A stretch of 64,000 nt of DNA, taken from positions 496,001-560,000 of the forward strand of contig NZ_QLMA01000001.1 in assembly GCF_003259435.1 (NCBI RefSeq). Reading direction: 5' to 3'. Under the pieces are notes generated by a model. That model did not search any database. It saw only the letters and a list, made by a program, of their open reading frames with translations, and had not been told where the DNA came from. The translations under genes were made by a program, and so were the position numbers. Below are positions 15,087-24,135 of this stretch, piece by piece. This DNA is from Chitinophaga dinghuensis (lineage in GTDB: Bacteria; Bacteroidota; Bacteroidia; Chitinophagales; Chitinophagaceae). Position 1 is the stretch's first letter. Each line of letters starts with the position of its first letter.

Positions 15087-16364
15087 ATGCTTAACTTAAA
15101 ACAGCTAACGAGGTATCGTCCGTTCATTATCAGCCTGCACGTTTTGGCGTGGGCATGCTTTCTGTTCATGCCCTTTTTCATATACAGAATTAAAATTCTG
15201 CACGCTGGTTTTTTCATAAAAGAACTCGTAGATAATCTGATATTAATCGGACTTTTTTATCTGAATATCTACGTACTGATACCTCGGTTTTTCAACCAGA
15301 AGAAAATCGCCATCTATCTCAGCAGTATCGTATTGTTGATCGTGTTTATCACCTTGCAACAGGTGTCGCTCGACTATTACGTATTCGGCCCGCGCATGCG
15401 CGCTTCCGCTGCTATTGCTTTTCGGGCAGATAGAAAAATGAATGATGTAACAGTAACTTCTGCTCCCGGCGCTACGTTTAATATGCGGGAAGTTATGCCG
15501 CCCCCCTTTCATCAGGTAGCAGAAGAGATGATTCCTGCACTACCTCCCGGCCCGCCGGTAGTTCATCAAATGATTCAGGATCCTGACAGTTTGATGCCTA
15601 TACCCAGAAGAATGCGCATGCTGGGTATTGGAGGGGTTAAACCAAGTTTTTGGGAGTATTTGTTGTTTCCGGAAGTATTAAGGAGATCCGGATTCTTCGC
15701 ACTGCTCATGCTTTTTATGAGCGGATTTATAAAAATAGCACAGGAATGGTTCAAAAGTGAGAAGCAACGGGAAGACCTGAAAGTGGAGAAGTTGAATGCA
15801 GAATTAAAATTTTTAAAATCACAGATTAATCCTCACTTCCTTTTTAACTGTCTAAATACTATCTATTCCCTGGCGCATAAAAAATCGGAAGAAACGGAAC
15901 ATGCTATCCTGAAGCTATCGACCATCATGCGTTATATGATTTATGAGTCTAATGAGGCCAAAGTTTTACTGGAACACGAATTACGCTATCTGAAAGATTA
16001 TATAGACATCCAACAATTGCGTCTTCCCAAGGATATAGATATAGTTTATAATGTAAACGGGGACCCTGGCAGGCTGTTAATGGAGCCGATGTTGCTGGTG
16101 CCGTTTGTAGAGAATGCCTTCAAGCATGGTATTAGTTATGCAGAAGATTCATTCATTCACATTAACATTTCGATTGATGAAAATATGATCCAACTAATTG
16201 TTAAAAACAGCCACTTTAAAGAAAGAGTGGCAGAGAGAGGAGGTATAGGATTACAGAATGTAACCAAAAGACTGGAATTGCTTTATCCCGAAGACTATGC
16301 CCTGGATATCCAGGATGTTGGTAGCGAATTTATTGTTGATCTTAAACTGTTCCTGAAAAAATGA
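15087..16364 (+). CDS. LytS/YehU-type sensor histidine kinase
   Basis: A 425-residue protein. Four transmembrane helices are predicted (about 10-30, 45-65, 75-95 and 200-220), with a Pro/Met-rich extracytoplasmic loop between the last two. A coiled linker (SEKQREDLKVEKLNAELKFLKSQ) leads to the His_kinase domain with phosphoacceptor His250 in INPHFLFN. The GHKL ATPase follows (PMLLVPFVENAFKHG, GGIGLQNVTKRLELLY). Family role: autophosphorylation and transfer to a LytTR regulator. The partner gene overlaps its stop by 4 bases. The signal is unknown. Confidence 0.95.
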   Translation: MLNLKQLTRYRPFIISLHVLAWACFLFMPFFIYRIKILHAGFFIKELVDNLILIGLFYLNIYVLIPRFFNQKKIAIYLSSIVLLIVFITLQQVSLDYYVFGPRMRASAAIAFRADRKMNDVTVTSAPGATFNMREVMPPPFHQVAEEMIPALPPGPPVVHQMIQDPDSLMPIPRRMRMLGIGGVKPSFWEYLLFPEVLRRSGFFALLMLFMSGFIKIAQEWFKSEKQREDLKVEKLNAELKFLKSQINPHFLFNCLNTIYSLAHKKSEETEHAILKLSTIMRYMIYESNEAKVLLEHELRYLKDYIDIQQLRLPKDIDIVYNVNGDPGRLLMEPMLLVPFVENAFKHGISYAEDSFIHINISIDENMIQLIVKNSHFKERVAERGGIGLQNVTKRLELLYPEDYALDIQDVGSEFIVDLKLFLKK

Positions 16365-17074
16365 TCAAGTGTATTGCGGTAGACGATGAGCCTCTGGCCC
16401 TTGAAATCATCGAGGATTATATCCGGAAAGTACCTTTCCTTTCCCTGGAAGGTAAATTCGAAAATGCAGCCACTGCGCTGCGATATTTGCAGGATGAACC
16501 GGTGGACCTGGTCTTCCTGGATATCAAAATGCCCGATATTACTGGAATACAGTTTCTGAAATCCCTCAAACATCCACCCATGGTAGTTTTTACTACTGCA
16601 TATGGAGAATATGCACTGGATGGGTTTAACCTGGATGTGGTAGATTATCTGCTGAAACCCGTTCCTTTCGAACGTTTCCTGAAAGCGGCCGCGAAGGCCA
16701 GAGAACTGATGTCTGCCCACCAGCAGAAATCCAACCCTGTAGCAGAAGCTGCCTGGTTAAACGATTATATATTTATCAAAACAGAATATAAAATAATTAA
16801 AATAAATCTGGAAGACATCCTCTTCATCGAAGCCTTAAAGGATTACACCAAGATTTATACGCAGGTCCAACCGGTGTTGACGCTCCGTAGTCTGAAATCC
16901 TTCGAGACCAGGCTGCCGGCAGATAAATTTATCCGGGTTCACCGTTCTTACCTGGTAAGCCTGAATAAAATCAACTCCGTGGAAAAGAATACGGTGATGA
17001 TAGCCAATCAGTCCATTCCCATTAGTGATGGGTATCGGGACCGGTTCTATGACGTCATCAACAAAAATTCGTAA
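16361..17074 (+). CDS. LytTR-family response regulator
   Basis: A 237-residue protein. The receiver domain (residues 1-120) has the acidic pocket VDDEPLAL and phospho-acceptor Asp54 in VFLDIKMPDITG, with FTTAY and LLKPV switch residues. The C-terminal LytTR DNA-binding domain (about 140-235: DYIFIKTEYKIIKINLEDILFIEALKDYTKI ... FIRVHRSYLVSLNKI) is complete. It overlaps the kinase gene by 4 bases and forms its cognate pair. Targets are not evident from this window. Confidence 0.96.
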   Translation: MIKCIAVDDEPLALEIIEDYIRKVPFLSLEGKFENAATALRYLQDEPVDLVFLDIKMPDITGIQFLKSLKHPPMVVFTTAYGEYALDGFNLDVVDYLLKPVPFERFLKAAAKARELMSAHQQKSNPVAEAAWLNDYIFIKTEYKIIKINLEDILFIEALKDYTKIYTQVQPVLTLRSLKSFETRLPADKFIRVHRSYLVSLNKINSVEKNTVMIANQSIPISDGYRDRFYDVINKNS

Positions 17075-17149
17075 TTCGTATTTTTTTCGGACCTTTGCCC
17101 TGTTTTTTTGAAACCACCATTATTATTCTTTTTTTCAAAAACCATCGCA

Positions 17150-18274
17150 TTGGAAAGAATATATTTTGACAACGCAGCCACCACGTCGCTTGACCCGGCA
17201 GTTCTGGAAGCTATGCTGCCCTACATGACGGAGAAGTTCGGAAACCCTTCTTCCATTTACTCTTATGGTAGGGAGTCCAGGCTGGGAATCGAAAATGCAC
17301 GTAAGTCAGTCGCTAAAATTCTGAATGCCCACCCAGGTGAGATTTTCTTTACCTCTGGTGGTACTGAAGCCAGCAACACCGCTATCAATGCAGCTATCAG
17401 GGATCTGGGATGCAAACACATCATCTCTTCCCCTATAGAGCACCATGCTACCCTGCACACCGTAGAACATCTTCACCACGAAGGCGTGAAGCTGTCTTAC
17501 GTAAAACTGTTGCCTAACGGACATGTGGATCTGGAAAACCTCCGCGAATTACTCGCCGGTTCCAAAGAAAGATCACTGGTGACTTTAATGCACGCTAATA
17601 ACGAAATTGGCAACCTGCTGGATATTCACGCAGTAGGTACGCTCTGCAAAGAGTTTGACGCCATTTTCCATTCAGACACCGTACAAACAGTAGGTCACTA
17701 TCCATTTGACCTGCGTAATACGCCTGTCCATTTCATTACCGGCGCTGGTCATAAATTCCATGGCCCTAAAGGCGTTGGTATGTTGTATATCAACGAAAAC
17801 GTAAGAATCACTCCATTCATCCAGGGTGGTAGCCAGGAACGTAATATGCGCGCAGGTACCGAGAACCTCTATGGTATCATCGGCTTTGCCAAAGCGCTGG
17901 AAATGGCCACTGCTCAACACGAGGAACATAGCAAACATATCAACGATGTACGTATGTACATGGCGGAGCAATTGCAACAGCATATTCCAGGAGTAGACTT
18001 CAACGGTGACCTGAAAGGCCGCAGCCTTTACACCGTACTGAATGTTTCCTTCCCTAAAACGGAAAAAACTGAAATGATCCTCTTCAACATGGATATCAAT
18101 GGTATCTGCGCTTCCGGCGGTAGTGCCTGCACTTCCGGCGCTAACGCAGGATCTCACGTTATCCAGGCAATCAACAACAATCCTAACCAGATTGCAGTCC
18201 GCTTCTCCTTCTCTAAACAGAATACCAAAGAAGAAGTAGATAAAGTGATAGCCAAACTGAAAGAAATCATCTAA
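17150..18274 (+). CDS. Cysteine desulfurase (IscS/NifS family)
   Basis: A PLP enzyme of about 375 residues that releases sulfur from cysteine for Fe-S clusters or tRNA thiolation. Markers are IYFDNAATTSLDP at the N-terminus, SGGTEASNTAI, the PLP Lys202 in GAGHKFHGPKG, and the persulfide-forming Cys327 in ASGGSACTSGA. No ATG suits the start. The TTG at 17150 (reading LERIYFDNAATT) gives the usual N-terminus; an in-frame TTG at 17108 would add 14 unlikely residues. A gacctttg sequence near 17090 could be a weak -7 element. A strong terminator follows, so it is probably monocistronic. Confidence 0.92.
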   Translation: MERIYFDNAATTSLDPAVLEAMLPYMTEKFGNPSSIYSYGRESRLGIENARKSVAKILNAHPGEIFFTSGGTEASNTAINAAIRDLGCKHIISSPIEHHATLHTVEHLHHEGVKLSYVKLLPNGHVDLENLRELLAGSKERSLVTLMHANNEIGNLLDIHAVGTLCKEFDAIFHSDTVQTVGHYPFDLRNTPVHFITGAGHKFHGPKGVGMLYINENVRITPFIQGGSQERNMRAGTENLYGIIGFAKALEMATAQHEEHSKHINDVRMYMAEQLQQHIPGVDFNGDLKGRSLYTVLNVSFPKTEKTEMILFNMDINGICASGGSACTSGANAGSHVIQAINNNPNQIAVRFSFSKQNTKEEVDKVIAKLKEII

Positions 18275-18294
18275 ACGAATCAAACGTTTCAATA

Positions 18295-18336
18295 AAACAT
18301 CAAAGGTTCCGGGATTTCCCGGAACCTTTGATGTTT
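18295..18336 (+). terminator. Very strong hairpin after the cysteine desulfurase gene
   Basis: A perfect 19-bp stem: AAACATCAAAGGTTCCGGG, an ATTT loop, and its complement ending in GATGTTT. Its position 20 bases after the stop fits an intrinsic terminator. Confidence 0.8.
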
Positions 18337-18403
18337 ATAACTATACTTATTCTGTAAGCAGAACAGGTTCTGTAGGCTATACTACCCGAAAGGGATATAA
18401 ATG

Positions 18404-18441
18404 AGAAATGGGATCAAAACCGCAGTTTTGACCCCATTTCT
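18404..18441. terminator. Hairpin downstream of the phosphohexomutase gene
   Basis: AGAAATGGG(A)TCAAAAC and GTTTTGA(C)CCCATTTCT pair around a CGCA loop, with one internal mismatch. It lies 36 bases beyond the minus-strand gene's stop and probably ends that transcript. It shares the AAACCGCAG-type core with the hairpin at 58250. Confidence 0.6.
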
Positions 18442-18477
18442 TTAAAAAAATAGCAGGAAGTAAACCTTCCGGCGGAA

Positions 18478-19860
18478 TTAATGCATGAACTCTTTAATGT
18501 CTTGCATAATTCTCTTAGCGATATTATCAGCTGTAGTCTCATTCTGAGATTCAGCATATATGCGAATAATAGGCTCCGTATTGGAAGTACGAAGGTGTAC
18601 CCAATCTGTTTCGAACTCGATCTTCAGGCCGTCTTCGGTGTTCACCGGCTGATTTTTGTATTTATCCTTGATTTTACCGAAGATCGTTTTTACATCTACT
18701 CCTTTATCCAGTTCTATCTTGTTTTTGGAAATAAAATAGTCAGGATAGCTGTTGCGGAGCGCTTTAATGCTTTTCTTACTGTGGGCCAGGTGGCTGAGGA
18801 ACAGACCGATACCGATGAGGGCATCGCGGCCGTAGTGCAGATCCGGAACGATGATACCACCATTTCCTTCGCCGCCGATTACAGCATGTACCTCTTTCAT
18901 TTTCTTTACCACGTTTACTTCGCCTACTGCTGAAGGAGCGTAAGTACCGCCATGTTTCAGGGTTACATCCTTCAGGGCGCGGGTGGAAGAGAGGTTGGAA
19001 ACAGTATTGCCTTTGCGCTTAGACAGCACATAATCAGCCACTGCTACCAGGGTATATTCTTCGCCAAACATGCTGCCATCTTCACATACAAAGCAAAGAC
19101 GGTCTACATCCGGATCTACAGCAATTCCCAGATCAGCTTTGGTTTTATTCACTTCATTGGAAAGTGCGGTCAGATTTTCCGGTAATGGCTCCGGATTATG
19201 GCTGAATTTACCGTTTACTTCACCGAACAGTACTTCCACTTGTTCTACGCCCAGCGCTTTCAGTAGTGCAGGAACGAAGATGGCGCCGGTAGAGTTAACA
19301 GCATCAACTACCACTTTGAAATTCCTTTCTGTAATAGCAGGAACGTCTACCAGTGGATAGTTTACAATCAGGTCAATGTGTTTTTGCAGATAGGAGTCGT
19401 CCTGGGTGTAGGTACCCAGTTTGGTCACGTCGGCAAAGTTAAAATCTTCGCTGGCAGCAATTTCCAGGAGTTCGGCTCCGTCTTCGCCGGAAATGAATTC
19501 CCCTTCGCCGTTCAGCAGTTTCAGGGCATTCCATTCTTTTGGATTGTGGCTGGCAGTGAGGATGATCCCGCCCGCAGCGTTTTCCATTTTTACGGCGATT
19601 TCTACCGTTGGGGTAGTGGATAAACCGAGGTCTACCACGTCGATTCCCAGTCCTGTAAGGGTTGAAACAACCAGGTTTTTCACCATTTCACCGGAGATAC
19701 GGCCATCACGGCCAATTACTACCTTACGGTTTTCCGTATTCCTGCAGAGCCAGGTGCCGTAGGCTGCAGTGAATTTTACTACGTCAAGTGGAGAAAGTCC
19801 CTCGCCGGGCCTGCCGCCTATGGTTCCGCGTATTCCGGATATCGATTTGATCAGTGCCAC
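18478..19860 (-). CDS. glmM: Phosphoglucosamine mutase / phosphomannomutase
   Basis: A 460-residue alpha-D-phosphohexomutase of standard length. It has the phosphoserine loop TASHNP (Ser104), the Mg-binding loop DPDVDRL, the sugar-specificity loop GEGNGG and the phosphate-binding RTSNTEPIIRIYAE near the C-terminus. Family role: isomerises glucosamine-6-phosphate to glucosamine-1-phosphate for peptidoglycan precursors, or mannose phosphates. The GlmM assignment is the common one in this phylum, but sequence inspection alone does not separate it from ManB. The ATG at 19860 follows a TATATTTG box on the same strand. Confidence 0.88.
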   Translation of the reverse strand: MALIKSISGIRGTIGGRPGEGLSPLDVVKFTAAYGTWLCRNTENRKVVIGRDGRISGEMVKNLVVSTLTGLGIDVVDLGLSTTPTVEIAVKMENAAGGIILTASHNPKEWNALKLLNGEGEFISGEDGAELLEIAASEDFNFADVTKLGTYTQDDSYLQKHIDLIVNYPLVDVPAITERNFKVVVDAVNSTGAIFVPALLKALGVEQVEVLFGEVNGKFSHNPEPLPENLTALSNEVNKTKADLGIAVDPDVDRLCFVCEDGSMFGEEYTLVAVADYVLSKRKGNTVSNLSSTRALKDVTLKHGGTYAPSAVGEVNVVKKMKEVHAVIGGEGNGGIIVPDLHYGRDALIGIGLFLSHLAHSKKSIKALRNSYPDYFISKNKIELDKGVDVKTIFGKIKDKYKNQPVNTEDGLKIEFETDWVHLRTSNTEPIIRIYAESQNETTADNIAKRIMQDIKEFMH

Positions 19861-19883
19861 AAGTATCTGTTTTTTAAGGAAGG

Positions 19884-19891
19884 CAAATATA
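19884..19891 (-). promoter_or_regulatory. -7 box (TATATTTG) for the phosphohexomutase gene
   Basis: The minus strand reads TATATTTG, matching TAnnTTTG, 24 bases before the start codon. No clear TTTG was found at the -33 spacing. Confidence 0.5.
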
Positions 19892-19982
19892 AAAAAAACC
19901 GTTCCAGATTTCCTAATTAGTAAATTATGATGACCAACCCTTTATCAGGACTTGTAAAGCCTGCTTATCTGACAAGTTGTAT

Positions 19983-19990
19983 TATATTTG
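19983..19990 (+). promoter_or_regulatory. -7 box (TATATTTG) for the sulfatase operon
   Basis: TATATTTG matches TAnnTTTG, 35 bases before the ATG at 20025. A matching -33 element is not obvious. Confidence 0.5.
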
Positions 19991-20024
19991 CAGCTACGCT
20001 TTTAAAAAAACGGCTATACGTTAC

Positions 20025-22046
20025 ATGCAAAATTTATGGAAGGGTATACCCCGGTATATTCGTTATGTGTTTGTTCAGACACTGTTCCTTTTCCTGCTGA
20101 CGGTCCTGTTCAGGGTGGTTTTCTACCTGTTCTTTTTCAAGACCACAATCACGGACAGTGCCATCATCCGAAAAGCATGGTACCTGGGCCTTAAATTTGA
20201 CCTGCGTCTTACATTAATATTAATAGCCCCGCTGCTGATTGTCACATTAATCTGCCGCAATAGCTTCTTCACGTCAAAGGCTATACGCCGGGCTAATTTT
20301 ATCTATCTTTTTATCATATACCTGGGTCTTACCTTATTATATATCCTCGATCTCGGACATTACGACTACCTTGGTATCCGCCTGGACCCCTCTGTACTCC
20401 GCTTCCTGGCTAAAGGAGAAAGGGCCGACAACGCACGCATGGTATGGCAAAGTTACCCCGTAGTACGCGGCTTCCTCGTCATCGCGGTATTCATGTTCCT
20501 GATAGTACGCCTCCAGAAGGCCACCTGGAAACGCTTTGCCGCACAACCTGTACAGTTATTGAATAAAGGTCCTTTCATCAGCTGGACAGTAGCCCTGATC
20601 CTCCTCACGGCCGGAGGTATTTATGGCAATATTGCCTATTTCCCGCTGAGATGGAGCCAGGCCATGTTCACCCGCGATAATGGCGTCACCAGTCTGGGAT
20701 TGAATCCTATCCTGTATTTCGTGTCTAATCTGAGCGTGAAAGGGGATTCCTTCGACTTGCAGGAAACTAAGAAATACTACCAGACTACTGCCGAATATCT
20801 GGGCGTAGAACACCCGGATGTCAATACCCTGAATTATCAGCGTACCCATACCGGCGACAGTACCAAACCTAAGCTGAATATAGTATTGGTTATGCTAGAG
20901 TCTACCGGTGCTGCCCCTACCAGCATGTACGGTAACCCTATGCAGGCGACGCCCAACATGCAACGTTTAGCCGATAGTGGTATCCTCTTCAAAAACTTCT
21001 ATGTACCTGCAGTAAGTACTGCCAGAACAGTGTTTGGCGTTACTACCGGTCTGCCAGACGTTACCCTGGTGCGTACTGCCAGCCGCCATCCAAAGATGCT
21101 GGATCAGCGTATCCTCATGGATCAGTTCAAAGGCTATAAAAAATATTATCTCCTCGGTGGAAATACCAACTGGGCCAATATCCGCGCAGTATTCACCAAC
21201 AATGTGGAAGGTATCAAAATCTATGAAGAAGGAGATTATGATGCGCCTAAAGCAGATGTATGGGGTATTTCAGACTATGACCTGGTAAATGCTGCCAGCG
21301 CTGTTTTCAAAGAAAACAATGATAAGAAGCAGCCTTTTGTTGCCTTCCTGCAACTGGCAGATAACCACCCGCCCTACACTACTACCAAAGGAGCAGGCGA
21401 TTTCAAAAAACTGGAAAAGACAGATATAGATAAGAATAAATTCGATAAATCCGGATTTGTATCAGTAGATCAGTTTAATGCCCTTCGTTATGAAGACTAT
21501 AACGTAGGTCATTTGATCGATATGGCACGGAAAGACGGTTATCTCGATAATACTATTTTTGTATTCTTCGGCGATCATAACTGTATTCTGAATCCATACA
21601 GCTTTATGCCTCTGCCGGAGTATGAAATGGCTACCGGAAGCGTACACGTAGCCGCTTTCATGTACAGTCCTAAACATATCGGTGGTGGCCAGGTCAATAC
21701 CACACCTGCCAATCTCATCGATGTATACCCAACGGTTGCCGGAATGGTAGGCATGCCGTATACCAACTATACACTGGGTAAAGATCTGTTCGATAGCACC
21801 GCCATCAAGGGTAAATACACCTTTATGACCTATGTGCGCAATCAACAGAACTACTACGCGATGATGAACGAGCAGTATCTGTATGAGGTGAACAGAGTGA
21901 CCAACACTTCCGCGCTATATGATCTGAAAGCAGATCCACAGCGGAATGTCATCTCCCAATATCCTGATATTGCAAAATATTTAGATAATTTAACACGTGG
22001 CTATTATCAAAGCACACGATATTTACTGTTTAACAATAAAAAATAA
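20025..22046 (+). CDS. LtaS-like sulfatase-fold membrane protein (phosphoglycerol-transferase type)
   Basis: About 673 residues from the ATG at 20025, which is preferred over the TTG at 19977. Five N-terminal transmembrane helices lie within about residues 15-220. A periplasmic sulfatase-fold domain follows: IVLVMLESTGAAPTSMYGN (metal-binding Glu), STARTVFGVTTGLP (probable catalytic Thr region), AFLQLADNHPPYTT and FVFFGDHNC. It lacks the CxPxR motif of true sulfatases, so it resembles LtaS, OpgB and phosphoethanolamine transferases. In a Gram-negative cell it probably decorates an envelope glycan or lipid. It heads a co-directional run with a methyltransferase, PAP2, ZIP and CNNM genes. Confidence 0.88.
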   Translation: MQNLWKGIPRYIRYVFVQTLFLFLLTVLFRVVFYLFFFKTTITDSAIIRKAWYLGLKFDLRLTLILIAPLLIVTLICRNSFFTSKAIRRANFIYLFIIYLGLTLLYILDLGHYDYLGIRLDPSVLRFLAKGERADNARMVWQSYPVVRGFLVIAVFMFLIVRLQKATWKRFAAQPVQLLNKGPFISWTVALILLTAGGIYGNIAYFPLRWSQAMFTRDNGVTSLGLNPILYFVSNLSVKGDSFDLQETKKYYQTTAEYLGVEHPDVNTLNYQRTHTGDSTKPKLNIVLVMLESTGAAPTSMYGNPMQATPNMQRLADSGILFKNFYVPAVSTARTVFGVTTGLPDVTLVRTASRHPKMLDQRILMDQFKGYKKYYLLGGNTNWANIRAVFTNNVEGIKIYEEGDYDAPKADVWGISDYDLVNAASAVFKENNDKKQPFVAFLQLADNHPPYTTTKGAGDFKKLEKTDIDKNKFDKSGFVSVDQFNALRYEDYNVGHLIDMARKDGYLDNTIFVFFGDHNCILNPYSFMPLPEYEMATGSVHVAAFMYSPKHIGGGQVNTTPANLIDVYPTVAGMVGMPYTNYTLGKDLFDSTAIKGKYTFMTYVRNQQNYYAMMNEQYLYEVNRVTNTSALYDLKADPQRNVISQYPDIAKYLDNLTRGYYQSTRYLLFNNKK

Positions 22047-22055
22047 TAGAGATCA

Positions 22056-22808
22056 GTGGAAGCAGAAAAATCATGGTTTAAAGATTGGTTCAATTCTCCT
22101 TATTATCACATGCTATACAGCAATCGTGATGAAAAGGAAGCAGCTGCTTTTATTGATAAACTGCTGGCATACCTGCAACCCGCAAAGGATGCAGAAATGC
22201 TGGATGTGGCCTGTGGAAAAGGCCGTCATGCCAAATATCTGGCAGACAAAGGATATTTTGTTACAGGGATCGACCTGTCTACAGAGAGCATCAATGCCGC
22301 GAAAAAACTGGAAAATGCTCACCTGAGCTTCTTTCAGCATGATATGCGTTTACCCTTCCGCGTTAACTTTTTTGACGTCGTATTTAATTTTTTTACCAGC
22401 TTCGGATACTTCGATACACAGCGGGATAATGATAACGCCCTCCGTACCCTGAAGAATGCCCTGAAGCCGGGAGGCAAGCTGGTACTGGATTACCTGAACA
22501 GTAATTATGTAGCTGGACACCTCGTAGGTGCAGAAGTGAAAGAGAAAGATCAGGTGGTATTTGATATTCGCCGGGAGTTGAAAGATAAAAAATTCCTCAA
22601 GGAAATTAATATACTGGATCAGGCGAAAATGAGGAGACTACAGTACACCGAAAGCGTGAATGCCTTCACCAAAGAGGATTTTGAACAGATGTTCGCGCAT
22701 CAGGGACTGGAGATTACAGACATTTTCGGTGATTATCATTTTAACAGCTTTGATGCACAGCGTTCACCGCGACTGATCATTATCGCTACAAAATCAAAGC
22801 CATGCTAG
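22056..22808 (+). CDS. Class I SAM-dependent methyltransferase
   Basis: A 250-residue protein with a GTG start at 22056, 9 bases after the sulfatase stop; no suitable ATG exists. SAM-binding motif I is MLDVACGKGRHAKYLADKG with GIDLS as the acidic end of strand 2. The later FNFFTSFGYFDT and LKPGGKLVLDYLN match motifs II and III. Soluble, with no signal peptide. The substrate is unknown. It overlaps the PAP2 gene by 7 bases. Confidence 0.9.
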   Translation: MEAEKSWFKDWFNSPYYHMLYSNRDEKEAAAFIDKLLAYLQPAKDAEMLDVACGKGRHAKYLADKGYFVTGIDLSTESINAAKKLENAHLSFFQHDMRLPFRVNFFDVVFNFFTSFGYFDTQRDNDNALRTLKNALKPGGKLVLDYLNSNYVAGHLVGAEVKEKDQVVFDIRRELKDKKFLKEINILDQAKMRRLQYTESVNAFTKEDFEQMFAHQGLEITDIFGDYHFNSFDAQRSPRLIIIATKSKPC

Positions 22809-23380
22809 AGAATCTGCTTCGTGGCGATCTATGGTTATTTTTTCATATCAATGGCATGTGGCATAATGCCGTGCTGGATGTGATCATGCCCATTCTGCGG
22901 GAACCGTTTATGTGGGCGCCTCTCTACCTGTTTCTGGCATTGTTTGCCACGATTAACTTTGGTTGGAGAGGATTGTTCTGGATCGTTTTTTTCCTGTTAA
23001 CATTTGCATTGTCTGATCAGGCAAGCCTTTTCCTGAAAGAATATTTCGGAAGAATCAGGCCCTGTCGTGATCCGATAGTATCTCATTATGCCAGGGTACT
23101 GGTAGTGTATTGCCCTATGAGTGGCAGTTTTACTTCCAACCATGCCGCTAATCATTTTGCGCTGGCTACATTTTGTTTCATAACTTTAAAATCAGCTTTT
23201 GGCCGTTACACCTGGCTGTTTTACTTGTGGGCAGCATCTATTGCCTATGCACAAGTATATGTGGGTGTACACTATCCCCTGGACGTATTCGGAGGGGCAG
23301 TGATGGGCGCTCTTATCGGGTTGCTGAGCGGTAGTTTCTTCAAACGTCGCATTAGACTGGAACCTGAAATAACATCATGA
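22802..23380 (+). CDS. PAP2 family membrane phosphatase
   Basis: A 192-residue protein with five or so transmembrane helices. The three PAP2 motifs are present: KEYFGRIRP, GSFTSNHAANH (a SNH version of the usual PSGH, catalytic His kept) and YVGVHYPLDV. Family role: dephosphorylation of a lipid phosphate such as phosphatidate or undecaprenyl pyrophosphate. It overlaps both neighbours by a few bases. Next to an LtaS-like transferase it may recycle a lipid phosphate product. Confidence 0.92.
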   Translation: MLENLLRGDLWLFFHINGMWHNAVLDVIMPILREPFMWAPLYLFLALFATINFGWRGLFWIVFFLLTFALSDQASLFLKEYFGRIRPCRDPIVSHYARVLVVYCPMSGSFTSNHAANHFALATFCFITLKSAFGRYTWLFYLWAASIAYAQVYVGVHYPLDVFGGAVMGALIGLLSGSFFKRRIRLEPEITS

Positions 23381-24111
23381 ACTGGAACTATCTGATACTG
23401 GTATTGGCTGCAACGGTCCTTGGGGGAGTGATTCCGATGACCGTAAGGCGTATCAGTGCCAATTTTACTATTTATCTGCTGGCGTTTACCGGAGCTTTTC
23501 TCTTCGGTGTCACCATCATGCATTTGCTGCCGGAAGTCTATCATGATCTGGGGCATCAGGCCGGAATCTATATCGTACTGGGATTCTTTCTGCAGGTGTT
23601 CCTGCAGCAGTTGTCTCACGGTATGGAGCATGGCCATTCGCATATTCCTACGGAAACACATCATCACCATATCGCCGTAGTGCCGTTATTGCTGGGATTG
23701 TCCATACATGCATTCATGGAGGGGATACCGCTGGGCTTCAAGTATGAAGATCAGTCGGCCCTGCCTTCGTTGATGCTGGGGGTGGCTGCCCACAAGGTCC
23801 CCGAGGCACTCACATTGATGACCGTTATGATACATGCCCACAAAAGCCGGAAGCAACTCTGGCAGATTCTCGTCATTTTTGCACTGGTAACCCCACTGGC
23901 AGCAGTTTTGGCCGGATGGCTGGGGAATCGCTTTGAGGTCGTATCGCATTATTTAATATATCTGGTAGCGCTGGTGATTGGAGCATTTTTGCATATTTCG
24001 ACCACTATTTTCTATGAAAGTGGGACGAAACATCACGAACTGAGCAGGAAGAAAGTGCTGGCAATAGCAATAGGACTGGTCCTGGCTTTTATTACCCTGA
24101 TATTTGAATAA
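23377..24111 (+). CDS. ZIP family metal transporter
   Basis: A 244-residue protein with about eight transmembrane helices. The signature metal-site helices are LSIHAFMEGIPLGF (helix 4) and GVAAHKVPEALTLM (helix 5, HKxPE). A His-rich cytoplasmic loop (HGMEHGHSHIPTETHHHH, about residues 84-101) is typical. Family role: uptake of Zn or another divalent metal. It overlaps the PAP2 gene by 4 bases. Confidence 0.93.
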   Translation: MNWNYLILVLAATVLGGVIPMTVRRISANFTIYLLAFTGAFLFGVTIMHLLPEVYHDLGHQAGIYIVLGFFLQVFLQQLSHGMEHGHSHIPTETHHHHIAVVPLLLGLSIHAFMEGIPLGFKYEDQSALPSLMLGVAAHKVPEALTLMTVMIHAHKSRKQLWQILVIFALVTPLAAVLAGWLGNRFEVVSHYLIYLVALVIGAFLHISTTIFYESGTKHHELSRKKVLAIAIGLVLAFITLIFE

Positions 24112-24135
24112 TTAATTATTTTTAGACTTTATATC